A DNA stretch of 64,000 nucleotides from Acidobacteriota bacterium (GCA_020637335.1 JACJWC010000003.1:62001-126000); one strand, 5' to 3'; shown: positions 25,931 to 35,560, counted from the first letter of the stretch. Notes: generated by a model from the sequence alone, not told the origin. Made by a program: numbers and translations.

Positions 25931-26719
25931 TTAGTTTCCCCCTTGTTGGCTTTCCTGAGCTGCAGGTGCAGGCTCAGGTTCAACGGCCGGCATGGCAAAA
26001 TCAGCCGAGGTGACATCTGGGTTCAACTCAATTTTGGTGATCGTAATGGTGCCGCTAGGTCCACCTTTTAACCCTTGGGTTAATGAAAATGGAAAATACA
26101 GGCCATCAACTTCCTGAAAATCGCTGAACTTAACTTGTTGAGTCTGGCCTTTGGCTGGACCTTGGTGCACTTCAGATTCCTGGGCCAAACGAACGCCTGT
26201 TTCCACGTCAAAATAGGAAATAGAAATGTTCTCAACTTGGGCGCCATCCACGGTAATTGGTTCTTGGACCAATTTGACCTTATAACACTGTGTGCCTTCA
26301 AAATCCTCTTTGCCCAGCAGTTCCGCCGTGTACTTTTTTTTCTTGTAGTCAAAGAGTGCTTCTGGGAAATCGTTGCTGTCCAACTTTTGGTTGGCCGTTG
26401 CTTCCGCATCCGCTTTCTCAGGTTTCATGGTCATGAAATTGGTGCTCCACATGGTTTCCCCATCAAACACGTTTTGCCGCAACTCTTTGCCTTGTGCCGA
26501 GAGCTTGGTATAGGTTTTCCCATCCTTCATTTGCACCACTTCAAAGGGTAGTTTCATACCGCCTTGATTGAATTCACCGGTCATCTTGATGCCATTCAAT
26601 TTGCTCCAGGCAGCAACCCCACCAGTATTTTCAAAATAGGTGTTCACAATATCGTCCACACTGGGCTCCTGGCCAAACACCGGGACGACCAACACCAACA
26701 AAAACAAGATTCGTTTCAT
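25931..26719 (-). CDS. Periplasmic LolA/outer-membrane-lipoprotein-sorting-like protein
   Basis: 262 residues with signal peptide (RILFLLVLVVPVFGQ). The sequence follows the half-barrel pattern of LolA/LppX-like proteins: an N-terminal helix 'VDDIVNTYFENTGG' and 'LNGIKMTGEF', then antiparallel strands (MKLPFEVVQMKDGK, QNVFDGETMW, YFDVETGVRLAQ, FSDFQEVDGLYFP). The C-terminus is Pro/Ala/Gln-rich and disordered. AAGGAG precedes the ATG. Its stop touches the start of the BNR protein gene, so both are made together. The true ligand is unknown; canonical LolA is shorter (~200 residues). Confidence 0.7.
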   Translation of the reverse strand: MKRILFLLVLVVPVFGQEPSVDDIVNTYFENTGGVAAWSKLNGIKMTGEFNQGGMKLPFEVVQMKDGKTYTKLSAQGKELRQNVFDGETMWSTNFMTMKPEKADAEATANQKLDSNDFPEALFDYKKKKYTAELLGKEDFEGTQCYKVKLVQEPITVDGAQVENISISYFDVETGVRLAQESEVHQGPAKGQTQQVKFSDFQEVDGLYFPFSLTQGLKGGPSGTITITKIELNPDVTSADFAMPAVEPEPAPAAQESQQGGN

Positions 26720-26818
26720 ACATACTCCTTTTTCTTTTTCCTACACTGGATTCATCTGTATCCTTTCACCATACGGATAAAGACTTTTTTGGTTTACTAG
26801 AGCTTTACCTTTTCTCAG

Positions 26819-29356
26819 TCAGCGCACTTCAGCGCGCAGGCGCTCCAAAATGGCATTGGGGTTCCAGCCCAGCTCGGTCATTAGACCCGTAGCCGTGGTG
26901 AGCAGCACGGAACCAAGCACAGCCCAAAGAATCAGGCTTGGGTTCCAAACCCAATCCACGCGAAACCCATAATGGGTAATCAGGTATGAACTCAAAAGGG
27001 CCAGGCCTGAGGCAAATAGCGCAGAAAGGAATCCCAAGAACCCATATTCGCTCATGGTCAGGATCCGAACTTGGCTGCGGTGCGCACCCAACGCGCGCAA
27101 TATGGCCAATTCGTCCAGGCGTTGCTGCCGCGAATTCACCAAACAGCTACCCAATACAAACAGGGCCGTACCAACAAAAAACAGGGCCATGAACCGGATC
27201 GCAAAAGTTGCCTGGCGCACAATATCGTCGATGGTTTTCAGTAACAACCGCAAATCGACGGACGAAATATTGGGGAACTGGATGAATAGGCTTTTTTGGA
27301 GTTCTGCCGCAGCTTGTGAGGAAGGCGTCTGCACGGCTTGCACAAACATTTGCGGTGCTTCTTCCAAAACGCCAGCCGGAAATACCATATAAAAGTTGGG
27401 CTTCATGCTTTGCCAATCGACCTTGCGAAGGCTTTGGATACGGCAAGTGAACGGAACACCCTGTACATCCAGAACCACCTCATCCCCTACCGTCAAATGC
27501 AGGGTTTCGGCAATGCTTTCCTCCAGGCTGAGCGGCACGGCTTCTTGTCCAGAAAAATGTGACACCCATTCGCCGGCAATGATTTCCTCCGTATCGCTTT
27601 GCTCCGCACGATAGGTACTGCGGTACTCCCAAAGCGCAGCCCATTCCGGGACCTGAGTGGATTCATCCTCGCCAATCCATTCGCGTATCGGCTTGCCTTT
27701 AAGGCTTTGGATGCGCATGGTCACCATAGGAATGGGCGATTCCTTGGGTAGTGTTTGTCGCGTGAGCAAGGATTGAAGCGCATCCACTTGATCACTTTGG
27801 ATGTCAAAAAGGATCATGTTGGGTCGATCATTAGAACCGGTTCGCGTAAATTGGGCGATCAGGCTCTGATGAACCATGGTGTGGTTCAAAATCAAGAATC
27901 CGCCCAGGCCAAGCGCCAACATGACCAAGGCTGACTGGTTATGCGGTCGATGTAGATTGGCGAGGGCCATGCGAATCATGGGCGGCAATCGACGAAAACG
28001 AAACCGTTTCAGCAGTTTTAACAGCAGCCAGCTCAGGCCAAATAAAAGGGCCAGGAGCAGCAGGATCCCACCGCCAAACAACAAGCCCAATAAGGGGCGT
28101 TGTGCCTGAATCACAATGAAACCCATCAGACAAAAGATAAGCAGAAAGCCAAGCAATCGGCGCAAACGGCGGGTCGCCCGCACGTCGGGTTCGGTTCCCT
28201 TCCGGAAAAGAGCAACAGGCGTGGTAAACCACACCGAACTCAAGGGCAACAAGGTAAACGCGCCGGCAAGAACCACACCGAGCACCAACACAAGTCCTGC
28301 TGCACCTGCATCAATTTGGTAATCCAGATCAACGGGTAACCAGGCCTGAAACAAAAGGGGAAAAACCCATTGGATGGTAAGGCCAAGTAAGACCCCACCC
28401 AAAACCCCAATCAAGGCCATGCCCAAACTAACCCAAATGGGGATCCACATGGTCAAACCGGTTCGCCCGCCGAGACAGCGCAAAACGGCCAGGGTTTCAA
28501 TCTTGCGGTTGGCATAGAGGTGTACTGATGAGGCAATCCCAATCCCACCCAGCACCAAAGCGGCTAAGCCCACCAAGCTGAGGAAAGTCTCTAAATTCTC
28601 AAAGGCATTGCCCAGGTTCTCCTTGCGGATTTTGACCGTATCGAAGGAAACGCGCGCTGCACGCAAAGCCTTTTCGTGGGTTTCCAGCCATTGGTCGGGA
28701 TCCCACCCGTCCGCTAGAAAGGCGGTTGCATAGCGGATGCGACTGCCAAATTGAACCAGGCGTGTCTGATCCAAGTAGCGAAAAGGAATGTAGATGCGCG
28801 GGCCTACAGCTGAAGCCATGGCCGATTCGCCGGGTATTTTGAGCAGGCGACCGGCGATGACAAACTCCTGCTCGCCGATTTTGACCCGATCATCCACCTT
28901 TAAATCGAACTGGGTCATCAACCCGTCATCGACCAAGGCTGCCGCCTCGTGATCAAATCGCAAGCGTGCCTGAGGCGGATCGGTTTCCAAGGTACCGTAA
29001 TAAGGGAATTCGCCTTCCAAGGCACGGACCCGGGCCAGGCGGGCCTGGTCCTGGGCCGGAAAATAGGCCATTGAGGCAAAGCTGGCCCAACGCGAGCGCG
29101 GGCCCGCAAGGCCTTGGGTCAGCGCCTGAATATCTTCCGGCAGTTGGTTATTGGCACTCAGGACCAGATCGGCACCCAACAGCGATTTGGCTTGAGTTGC
29201 TACGGCCCGTTGCAGGTTACTGCCAAACCCACTCGTCGCAACCAGGGCTGCAATGCCTAAGGTAACGGTGAGCGAGAAGAAAAAGAGTTTAAAGCGCGAA
29301 CCTCGCGTGTCGCGCCAGGCCATGCGCAAGCTCCAATACCATTCGCTAGGACTCAT
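26819..29356 (-). CDS. ybbP: ABC transporter permease, FtsX/MacB type (YbbP-like)
   Basis: 845 residues. One N-terminal membrane segment (LFFFSLTVTLGIAALVATSGF) and a periplasmic domain precede three segments around 255-375. A central block of further segments follows (LLGFLLIFCLMGF, LLLALLFGLSWLLL), a second periplasmic domain, and a C-terminal three-helix FtsX unit (about 705-840). This duplicated FtsX layout (about ten TM) is that of YbbP. Its ATG overlaps the ATPase stop by 4 bases. With YbbA it forms a transporter of unknown substrate; in E. coli the pair also sits next to tesA. Confidence 0.9.
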   Translation of the reverse strand: MSPSEWYWSLRMAWRDTRGSRFKLFFFSLTVTLGIAALVATSGFGSNLQRAVATQAKSLLGADLVLSANNQLPEDIQALTQGLAGPRSRWASFASMAYFPAQDQARLARVRALEGEFPYYGTLETDPPQARLRFDHEAAALVDDGLMTQFDLKVDDRVKIGEQEFVIAGRLLKIPGESAMASAVGPRIYIPFRYLDQTRLVQFGSRIRYATAFLADGWDPDQWLETHEKALRAARVSFDTVKIRKENLGNAFENLETFLSLVGLAALVLGGIGIASSVHLYANRKIETLAVLRCLGGRTGLTMWIPIWVSLGMALIGVLGGVLLGLTIQWVFPLLFQAWLPVDLDYQIDAGAAGLVLVLGVVLAGAFTLLPLSSVWFTTPVALFRKGTEPDVRATRRLRRLLGFLLIFCLMGFIVIQAQRPLLGLLFGGGILLLLALLFGLSWLLLKLLKRFRFRRLPPMIRMALANLHRPHNQSALVMLALGLGGFLILNHTMVHQSLIAQFTRTGSNDRPNMILFDIQSDQVDALQSLLTRQTLPKESPIPMVTMRIQSLKGKPIREWIGEDESTQVPEWAALWEYRSTYRAEQSDTEEIIAGEWVSHFSGQEAVPLSLEESIAETLHLTVGDEVVLDVQGVPFTCRIQSLRKVDWQSMKPNFYMVFPAGVLEEAPQMFVQAVQTPSSQAAAELQKSLFIQFPNISSVDLRLLLKTIDDIVRQATFAIRFMALFFVGTALFVLGSCLVNSRQQRLDELAILRALGAHRSQVRILTMSEYGFLGFLSALFASGLALLSSYLITHYGFRVDWVWNPSLILWAVLGSVLLTTATGLMTELGWNPNAILERLRAEVR

Positions 29357-30048
29357 GCCGAATGCTCCAGAGCACTGGTGGATGACTCAGAATCGACCCT
29401 GCCCATCCGTAGCGAAAGGATGCGGTGTGTTTTTTGGGCCAAATGGGCGTCATGGGTAACAATGACCAAGGTCGTACCCATCTCGCGGTTCATTTCAAAA
29501 AGCAGGTCTTCAATGGTTTCGCTGGTGCGATCGTCCAGGTTACCGGTTGGTTCGTCGGCAAAGACAATTTTGGGCTGATTGATGAAGGCACGTGCAATCG
29601 CCACCCTTTGTTGCTCACCGCCGGACATTTGGCTGGGGAAATGGTTCATGCGTTCAGCCAATCCGACCCGAGTCAAAAAAGCACGCGCCTGGTCTTCCTG
29701 ATCAAAACGACCGGCCAACTCGGCCGGAACCAAGACATTTTCCAGAGCGGTCAAAGTGGGGATTAAATGGAAGGATTGGAAAACAAAACCAATTTTGCGA
29801 TTGCGCAGTTCGGAGCGTGCCCGTTCAGAGAGTTGGCCCAAATCCTGATCTTCCAGAAGGATACGACCACCAGAGGGTTGGTCCAAGCCAGCACAGAGGC
29901 TGATCAAGGTGGTTTTCCCGCTACCGCTTGGGCCCATGACGGCCAAGGTCTCACCCAAGGCCACTTGGAAGCTGACCTGGTCCAGTACCGTTAATAAACC
30001 TGCTCCGCTGGGATAGGTTCGCGTCAAATTTTCAACCGCTAAAATCAA
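29353..30048 (-). CDS. ybbA: ABC transporter ATP-binding protein (YbbA/LolD type)
   Basis: 231 residues. TTG start at 30048 with AAGGAG six bases upstream; no nearby ATG. Walker A GPSGSGKTTL (about 39-48), Q-loop in GFVFQSFHLIP, signature MSGGEQQRVAIARA, Walker B IVFADEPTGNLD and the switch His in VTHDAHLA. The 'FQSFHLIPTLTALENV' run is typical of the MacB/LolD/YbbA subfamily. It energises the YbbP permease encoded by the overlapping next gene. The divergent neighbour is tesA, 88 bases away; the gap has TATACA near 30081 as a weak -10 candidate. Confidence 0.95.
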   Translation of the reverse strand: MILAVENLTRTYPSGAGLLTVLDQVSFQVALGETLAVMGPSGSGKTTLISLCAGLDQPSGGRILLEDQDLGQLSERARSELRNRKIGFVFQSFHLIPTLTALENVLVPAELAGRFDQEDQARAFLTRVGLAERMNHFPSQMSGGEQQRVAIARAFINQPKIVFADEPTGNLDDRTSETIEDLLFEMNREMGTTLVIVTHDAHLAQKTHRILSLRMGRVDSESSTSALEHSA

Positions 30049-30136
30049 AACCGGCTCCTTTTCCGAAAGACATACGTATCTTATACAATGGCGGGTCGGG
30101 CTTTAATCCGCGAAACAACCCGAATAAGGAATAAGA

Positions 30137-30751
30137 ATGTACGTCCTGATTGCACTTTGGTTTTTACAAACAGCAGATTCAGCCCCACAGCGCGTTGTCA
30201 TTTTAGGCGACAGTTTAACCGCCGGTTACGGTTTGAGCCCGGACTTGGCCTACCCGGCCCTGCTGCAGAAAAAGGTGGATGCTGAAGGGTTGGCCGTAAC
30301 CATCGTCAATGCTGGCGTGAGTGGAGATACGAGCGCTGGCGGGTTACGCCGCCTGAATTGGCTATTAAAAGCGCCAATCGATGTTTTCGTTTTGGCCTTG
30401 GGCGCCAATGATGGCCTGCGCGGTTTACCCGTTAGCGAAACGGAAACCAACCTCAAAGCGATGATCGAAAAGGTGCGTGCAGCAAACCCCAAGGTCAAGG
30501 TCTTGTTGATGGGTATGAAAGTACCGCCCAACATGGGTGAATCGTACAGCCAGTCCTTTGAAGCGATTTTTCCCCAAGTAGCGCAGTCAGAGCAGGTCAA
30601 ACTCTTGCCCTTCTTATTGGACAAGGTGGCTGGCGACGAAACCTTAAACCAGGCGGATGGTATCCATCCCAACCAAGCAGGCCACGAAATCGTTGCCCAA
30701 ACCGTATGGACCGCCTTGAACCCGTTGTTGAAAAAAGAAAAGGGCCGCTGA
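30137..30751 (+). CDS. tesA: SGNH-fold esterase/thioesterase I (TesA-like)
   Basis: 204 residues with an N-terminal signal sequence (VLIALWFLQTADSAPQ), so periplasmic. Block I carries the nucleophile in GDSLTAGYG, block II the Gly in VSGDTSAGG, block III the Asn in LGANDGLRG, and block V the Asp/His pair in ADGIHPNQAGH, all four SGNH landmarks. It hydrolyses acyl-thioesters and small aryl or lyso-phospholipid esters. AAGGAAT precedes ATG 30137. It is divergent from ybbA-ybbP, an arrangement conserved with E. coli. The stop codon falls within the loop-side of a terminator hairpin. Confidence 0.93.
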   Translation: MYVLIALWFLQTADSAPQRVVILGDSLTAGYGLSPDLAYPALLQKKVDAEGLAVTIVNAGVSGDTSAGGLRRLNWLLKAPIDVFVLALGANDGLRGLPVSETETNLKAMIEKVRAANPKVKVLLMGMKVPPNMGESYSQSFEAIFPQVAQSEQVKLLPFLLDKVAGDETLNQADGIHPNQAGHEIVAQTVWTALNPLLKKEKGR

Positions 30752-30764
30752 ATCCAGCGACCCT
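30741..30764. terminator. Bidirectional terminator overlapping the tesA stop
   Basis: AGGGCCGCTG (30741-30750) and CAGCGACCCT (30755-30764) form a 10-bp stem with one C-A mismatch and an AATC loop. Only TTT follows on the plus strand. On the minus strand a run TTTTCTTTTTT follows, which suits the convergent propeller gene ending at 30792. The tesA TGA (30749-30751) is inside the hairpin. Confidence 0.6.
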
Positions 30765-30791
30765 TTGGCAAAAGTGAATATGGCCAAGCCC

Positions 30792-31997
30792 TTATTTGGC
30801 CGGAACGAGTTTATAGGCATAACGGGTTAGCTGCGGCTCTTCATTTTCGTTAAAGCCGACATAATAAAATTGTCCGTCTCGGGCAAGAAAACTCGAAGCA
30901 GCTTGCCCCACATCGGCAACGGACCAATCCCACTTGAAGTCACCAAGGAATTTACCTTCTAGGCTGAAAATATCAAACTCAATATAGCTTTTGAGCATAT
31001 TGATATCCCGAATAATAAGGAAGCCATCGGTTCCGAGGCTGATAAATCCGTACACAGGTGGCTTCACAGAAGGGAACTCAGCTATTTTTAGGGCTTCTTC
31101 GACTACCTTTGCGGTGATCAAACTGCGCCCTTCCGCCGGCATTTGTCGCAGGATGCTGTCTTTGATGGGTTCAACTGCGGCGAGAATCTCCTCTTCGGAT
31201 TGTGGAATTGGCTTGTATTCTTTACTGATTTTCAGAAACGGCGTTTTTTCGTCAGCTTTGAAACAACTGATTTCGTACTTGCGATTCGGAATGGTGTAAA
31301 TAGTGCCATCCTCCCCTAACCCTACAATCCCAATTTTTAAGGCTGCACGAATGTTATTACCCAAAAAATCGCCCCAAAACGAGGGTTGACCGGCATTTGC
31401 CCAATCGGGAACACCACGGTCGACAGCACCCGTTTCGTGAATAATTTGGAGGTTATAATCCACAACCGCAGGGTTAAATTTCATGCCACCGGTTGCTCCA
31501 TCAAAATCGATTAGCATTCCGGAAATATATTTCCCCTGCCTGCCAAATTTTTGAACGTTCATAAACCGAAGACTAGGAGTTTGTTTAACTTCGATGAATT
31601 TACCTTCATGGTCAAACAGGTGAATGGAGCAGTTTATGGTACCTTGCAGCATTTGAAAGACAGCCAGCCGGCCATCGTCAAGACAACCAACCCCTGTAAC
31701 CGCAAGAATTTCACCAGGGCCTGCACCTTTGGAAGCGATTGTTTTAATGTACTTGCCATTTTTATCGAATTTCAAAACGCGAACGTTCTGAGCGTCACCG
31801 ACAAAAATATTGCCTTCTTTATCAGCATCAAAGGCGATAACACCGCCCCAAATGTAGGCATCTTCGCCGGAATCGGCATTGATCACCAAGTTTTGCTTCA
31901 GCTCTAGGGTCATGGGTTTGCCTTGCGGAACCAGACCGTTTTTTACTTCCCCTGCAAATAAACAAATCGACACACACAACATGAACACAAGTTTCAT
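30792..31997 (-). CDS. Secreted 6-bladed beta-propeller protein
   Basis: 401 residues with signal peptide (LVFMLCVSICLFAG). The N-terminal half shows propeller strand patterns seen in NHL/6-bladed-propeller proteins: GGVIAFDADKEGNIFVGD, VRVLKFDKNGKYIKTI, GAGPGEI, GVGCLDDGRLAVF. The 'KGAGPGEI' turn is typical of the Bacteroidota/Acidobacteriota '6-bladed beta-propeller' family. AAGGAG precedes ATG 31997. No catalytic motif is seen. It is a single gene ending at the shared terminator, with the MscS-like gene 63 bases upstream on the same strand. Confidence 0.7.
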   Translation of the reverse strand: MKLVFMLCVSICLFAGEVKNGLVPQGKPMTLELKQNLVINADSGEDAYIWGGVIAFDADKEGNIFVGDAQNVRVLKFDKNGKYIKTIASKGAGPGEILAVTGVGCLDDGRLAVFQMLQGTINCSIHLFDHEGKFIEVKQTPSLRFMNVQKFGRQGKYISGMLIDFDGATGGMKFNPAVVDYNLQIIHETGAVDRGVPDWANAGQPSFWGDFLGNNIRAALKIGIVGLGEDGTIYTIPNRKYEISCFKADEKTPFLKISKEYKPIPQSEEEILAAVEPIKDSILRQMPAEGRSLITAKVVEEALKIAEFPSVKPPVYGFISLGTDGFLIIRDINMLKSYIEFDIFSLEGKFLGDFKWDWSVADVGQAASSFLARDGQFYYVGFNENEEPQLTRYAYKLVPAK

Positions 31998-32060
31998 GAG
32001 TTCTCCTTCCTTGCATAACGCAAGATCAAGGTACGTAAAAATTCCGGCGAAAGTTTATTT

Positions 32061-33179
32061 TCATGTGGAATCGGAGAAAGATTCGGGCGCAACTCCTGCT
32101 GTGCCGTTGGGATTCGAGTCCGAATCAGGCTCCCAAGTTGTCGGGTCACTGGGCAGGATCTGGTGAGTGGTCGGCGTATTGAGTCCGATGCCCATTTCCA
32201 GGCTGACCTCATACGCGGCCCGATTCATGGCGAAATGGGCTTTCAAAAGCCGATAAACGTTGGAAACAGAAAAGAAAACTCGCCAGGTTACCGCATGATC
32301 GCCGGTCTCCAAACACGCAATGGTCACTTTTTTCTCGGCGTGCAGGGCCGCTTCCTTTTCCGCAGCGCGCTTGTAAGCCTCCTCAAACAGCTGTTCGACC
32401 TGTTCAGCGCGCACCCCATAGCCGATTTTGTAGTCGATAAACTGCTTGAGACCACTGCCCACATGTTGGGACAGGACCTCAATTTTGGCATTGCGCAGTT
32501 TCGCATTGGGCACCAGGATTTGGTGGCCTGTACGCAAATCGCGCAACACGGTTTGGGTCAAAGTCAATTTCACAACAATGGCTAGGATGCCCAATTCGTC
32601 GACCCGGATCACACTACCCGAATCGAAATTTTTGTTGTAGAGCATGATCAGGGCATTGATGTTGTCAGGTGCCCAGACATCCTTAGTTGAGAAGGCGATG
32701 ATCAGCAATCCGCCAACCACCCCGGTCGCATGCAGGAGGCTGGTAATGCCCCACACATTGATTACCCCCAAAAGGGTCAAAACCATTAAGAGGATTAGGG
32801 CCAACAAACCAAAAATCTGGCTCTGATAGGTCGGAACGAGCACCTTTTCCCCATCCAAATCGCGCTCACGACCAAAGCGGTTAACGATGTAAACCTGGAT
32901 GAAATGGTTAAACAGATAACCCAACAAGAGAATTAAACCTGTGGCCGAAATCTCCTGGGCAGCCTCCACAAAAAAAGCCATCAGGAAATACAAAATAAAG
33001 AGTACGCCATTTAAGATGCGCAAACTCCACAACCGGGTGGAATAGCTGGGTGACTCTTTTCCGCCCGGATAAAGGGCGGCTATCGGTTTAGCAAAAATAA
33101 AAAGCAGCAGGTTAAGGGTGAAAACCAGAACATCGAAATGACTGGCTGCATCCCACACGTGCCGAATGCTTTCAAACAT
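32061..33179 (-). CDS. MscS-family mechanosensitive ion channel protein
   Basis: 372 residues. About five membrane segments: 18-36, 53-72, 79-99, 125-145, and the pore-lining TM at about 150-175 (HATGVVGGLLIIAFSTKDV). An MscS beta domain follows (NFDSGSVIRVDELGIL..V..LTLTQTVLRDLRTGHQILVPNAKL), then an alpha/beta C-terminal domain and a disordered Ser/Pro/Asp tail. The beta-domain order (GDxV, VxxIxLxxTxLR, VPNxxL) identifies the family. It releases solutes on hypo-osmotic shock. The tail of ~35 residues is longer than in minimal MscS. Confidence 0.88.
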   Translation of the reverse strand: MFESIRHVWDAASHFDVLVFTLNLLLFIFAKPIAALYPGGKESPSYSTRLWSLRILNGVLFILYFLMAFFVEAAQEISATGLILLLGYLFNHFIQVYIVNRFGRERDLDGEKVLVPTYQSQIFGLLALILLMVLTLLGVINVWGITSLLHATGVVGGLLIIAFSTKDVWAPDNINALIMLYNKNFDSGSVIRVDELGILAIVVKLTLTQTVLRDLRTGHQILVPNAKLRNAKIEVLSQHVGSGLKQFIDYKIGYGVRAEQVEQLFEEAYKRAAEKEAALHAEKKVTIACLETGDHAVTWRVFFSVSNVYRLLKAHFAMNRAAYEVSLEMGIGLNTPTTHQILPSDPTTWEPDSDSNPNGTAGVAPESFSDST

Positions 33180-33250
33180 AACGACCTAAAACCATTTAAG
33201 TGATGGTTCAGCTTATCACGGAATCGGGTAAGCGATCAGCGCACGGGCGG

Positions 33251-34030
33251 TTAGCCCCAATCTTGTTCTGTACTGACGGAGCGCGGCTCGAAATCAGCCA
33301 GAAACGGCAAGCGTTTACGCACCGCACTGACCGCATCCAAATCGAGTTCAACAATGCCGATTTGTTCGTCGCGACCGCATTGCAACACCACTTCACCCAA
33401 CGGATCAACCACCATTGAATGACCCGGATAGACCAAGCCATTGCCATCGGTACCAGTCCGATTCACGCCAATAACATAGGATTGGTTTTCGATTGCGCGA
33501 GCCACGAGCAGGTTGTGCCAATGACTAACTCGTGTCTCTGGCCAATTGGCCATGTAGACCAGAATCTGACTGTACAGAGCACAACGACGCGCCAGTTCAG
33601 GGAAGCGCAGGTCGTAGCAGATAAACGGGCTAATCGACGTGAATCCCAATGACCAGACCCGCGTCTCCTTGCCCGGTTGATAAGCCTTGTGTTCGCCGGC
33701 CATCTTAAACGCCTTGATTTTGGTATACGGCGCCCCGACCAAACCATCCGGTCCACAGCAAATGGCCCGATTCAACTGATGCTCACCATAGCGAACCGGA
33801 ATGCCACCCATGACCATACAGCCCTGGTTGCGTGCATATTCCTCCATGAATTGACCTGCATCCGACCCATGAGTGTGCGCTTCTGGGCTCATGGTAAAGC
33901 CACATGGCCACAACTCCGGCAAAACGACCAGGTCAACGGGCTCCATGTCTTTCAGCAATTCCTTTAGTTTTTGGATGTTGGCCGCGCCGTCCTCCCAGGC
34001 CAGGTCCCATTGAACAAGCGCCACTTTCAT
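33251..34030 (-). CDS. Nitrilase-superfamily omega-amidase (YafV/NIT2-like)
   Basis: 259 residues, cytoplasmic. The nitrilase catalytic triad is visible: Glu in VVLPELWPCGF (about 40), Lys in YTKIKAFKMAGEHK (about 105), Cys in ISPFICYDLRFPEL (about 140). Close resemblance to YafV/omega-amidase members suggests hydrolysis of 2-oxoglutaramate or 2-oxosuccinamate to the 2-oxoacid and ammonia. Its ATG overlaps the stop of an aminotransferase gene by 4 bases. Glutamine transaminase plus omega-amidase is a known pair that makes transamination irreversible and serves methionine salvage. Confidence 0.9.
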   Translation of the reverse strand: MKVALVQWDLAWEDGAANIQKLKELLKDMEPVDLVVLPELWPCGFTMSPEAHTHGSDAGQFMEEYARNQGCMVMGGIPVRYGEHQLNRAICCGPDGLVGAPYTKIKAFKMAGEHKAYQPGKETRVWSLGFTSISPFICYDLRFPELARRCALYSQILVYMANWPETRVSHWHNLLVARAIENQSYVIGVNRTGTDGNGLVYPGHSMVVDPLGEVVLQCGRDEQIGIVELDLDAVSAVRKRLPFLADFEPRSVSTEQDWG

Positions 34031-35199
34031 GCACGAACTCCTTGATAGCGTTTCAGACCAGCCAGTCCGGCCTGTAATGTGGATTCCTTTTTGGCGAAAC
34101 AGAAGCGAATGAATTGGCTGGGCGCCCGATCCGCCGCCCCATAAAAAACACTGATGGGAATACTGGCGACGCCAGCTGGGCCCTCAATGAGTTCCAAAAC
34201 AAAATCAACATCCTTTTTGGCCGACCAGGCCCGGAAATCGGCCAGAATAAAAAAGGTGCCTTGCGGGTCCAAAACCGAAAAGCCCAAGTCGCGTAAGGCC
34301 TGGCCGAAAGCCAGACGTTTGGCGGCCAAATCCGCCACCAGCGGCGGCAGGACTTGGTCCATATGGCGAATCGCCTGAGCTGCGGCGTATTGGAAGGGCG
34401 TTGCCACGGCAAAGGCGATGAATTGGTGCATGCGTCGAATGGCAAGGGTCGCTGCCGGTGGAGCCAGGCAATACCCAATCTTCCAGCCCGTAATCGAAAA
34501 GGTTTTGGCCAAAGACGAAATGGTGATGGTACGCTCCCGCATGCCCGGCAAACTGGCCATGGCAATGTGTTGACCTTCAAAAACCAAATGTTCGTAGACC
34601 TCATCCGTGACAGCCAGACAATCGTTGGTCTGACATAAGTCGGCAATTTGCGTCATTTCCTCGTGGCTAAAAACGCGGCCAGTCGGGTTGTGCGGTGTGT
34701 TGACGATGATCCCACGGGTCTTGTTGGTAAAAGCGCGTTTGAGTTCTTCAGGATCGAAGGCAAACGTAGGTGGATGCAACACGACCGGAACCGCTTTACC
34801 ACCAAACATTTCGATGATCGGCACATAGGTATCGTAAGTCGGTTCAAAAACGATCCATTCATCGCCGGGATTGGTTAACGCGCTCAAAGTCGAGAACATG
34901 GCCTGGGTGGAGCCCACCTGAACGGTGATTTCCGTTTGAGGATCGTAACTGAGCCCATACTGGCGTTGGTAAAAATCGGCCAATTCGCGACGAAGAGGTT
35001 CGACCCCGTGCGGCGGTGCGTATTGATTGTGACCAGCCGCCATCGCATCTGTGGCGGCCTGTTTCAAGTAGTCTGGGCAATCAAAGTCGGGGAAGCCTTG
35101 CCCCAGATTGACCGACTGGTGCTGAATCGCTTTTTGGCCGATGGTAGCAAAAATACTGGCGCCGTAAGGGCGAAGCCGATCGGCCATCAGGTCGCGCAT
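34027..35199 (-). CDS. PLP-dependent class I/II aminotransferase (YbdL/glutamine-transaminase-K-like)
   Basis: 390 residues from ATG 35199, preceded by GGAGGGG; an in-frame GTG at 35211 lies in the ribosome-binding site itself. Conserved features: LGQGFPDFDCP near the N-terminus, NTPHNPTGRVFS (Asn contacting PLP), DEVYEHLVFEG, and the Schiff-base Lys in ISSLAKTFSITGWKIGY (about 235), with RFCFAKK at the end. This is the pattern of methionine/glutamine aminotransferases such as YbdL and kynurenine aminotransferase. The coupled omega-amidase downstream strongly supports a glutamine-transaminase/omega-amidase pathway. Confidence 0.92.
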   Translation of the reverse strand: MRDLMADRLRPYGASIFATIGQKAIQHQSVNLGQGFPDFDCPDYLKQAATDAMAAGHNQYAPPHGVEPLRRELADFYQRQYGLSYDPQTEITVQVGSTQAMFSTLSALTNPGDEWIVFEPTYDTYVPIIEMFGGKAVPVVLHPPTFAFDPEELKRAFTNKTRGIIVNTPHNPTGRVFSHEEMTQIADLCQTNDCLAVTDEVYEHLVFEGQHIAMASLPGMRERTITISSLAKTFSITGWKIGYCLAPPAATLAIRRMHQFIAFAVATPFQYAAAQAIRHMDQVLPPLVADLAAKRLAFGQALRDLGFSVLDPQGTFFILADFRAWSAKKDVDFVLELIEGPAGVASIPISVFYGAADRAPSQFIRFCFAKKESTLQAGLAGLKRYQGVRA

Positions 35200-35300
35200 A
35201 GTCCCCTCCACGCGCCCATTTTGGTCATTTCGTCCGAGAAGTCAAGGCCGGATCCGGCACCCCGCCAGCCGTTCAGGGGATGGCTTGCTCTTTTCACACC

Positions 35301-35330
35301 TTTCGCGGTTTCATTTATCCAACCGCGAAA
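35301..35330. other. Perfect 10-bp hairpin in a 361-base gene-free gap
   Basis: TTTCGCGGTT (35301-35310) and AACCGCGAAA (35321-35330) pair perfectly around a 10-base loop. The gap 35200-35560 between the divergent aminotransferase and DUF423 genes holds no convincing coding sequence; it also has a GGGGCCCC palindrome near 35391. The hairpin may be a terminator-like or regulator-binding element; its role is unknown. Confidence 0.4.
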
Positions 35331-35560
35331 AACGCCAAATCACGCGAAAGGCTTCTGGGCTCGTCCGTGCTTTCTGTGGTTAAAAAAAGGGGCCCCATTT
35401 CTTTTATTTCCGCTCAAAACATAAGGGTTCGACCGCTCATTTATCATGCGGCTTCCTGACTCGCCTGTTCCTTTGGTGCACTTCCTATCCATTTGAAGTT
35501 CAAAAAAGTACCCTGCGCTGACAGAGGAAAGCGTTGGCAGAAAACCCGAGAAAGCATACA

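Noticed and set aside
35420..35450. 'GGTTCGA' looking like a tRNA T-arm
   Set aside because: No acceptor stem, anticodon arm or D-arm can be drawn around it.
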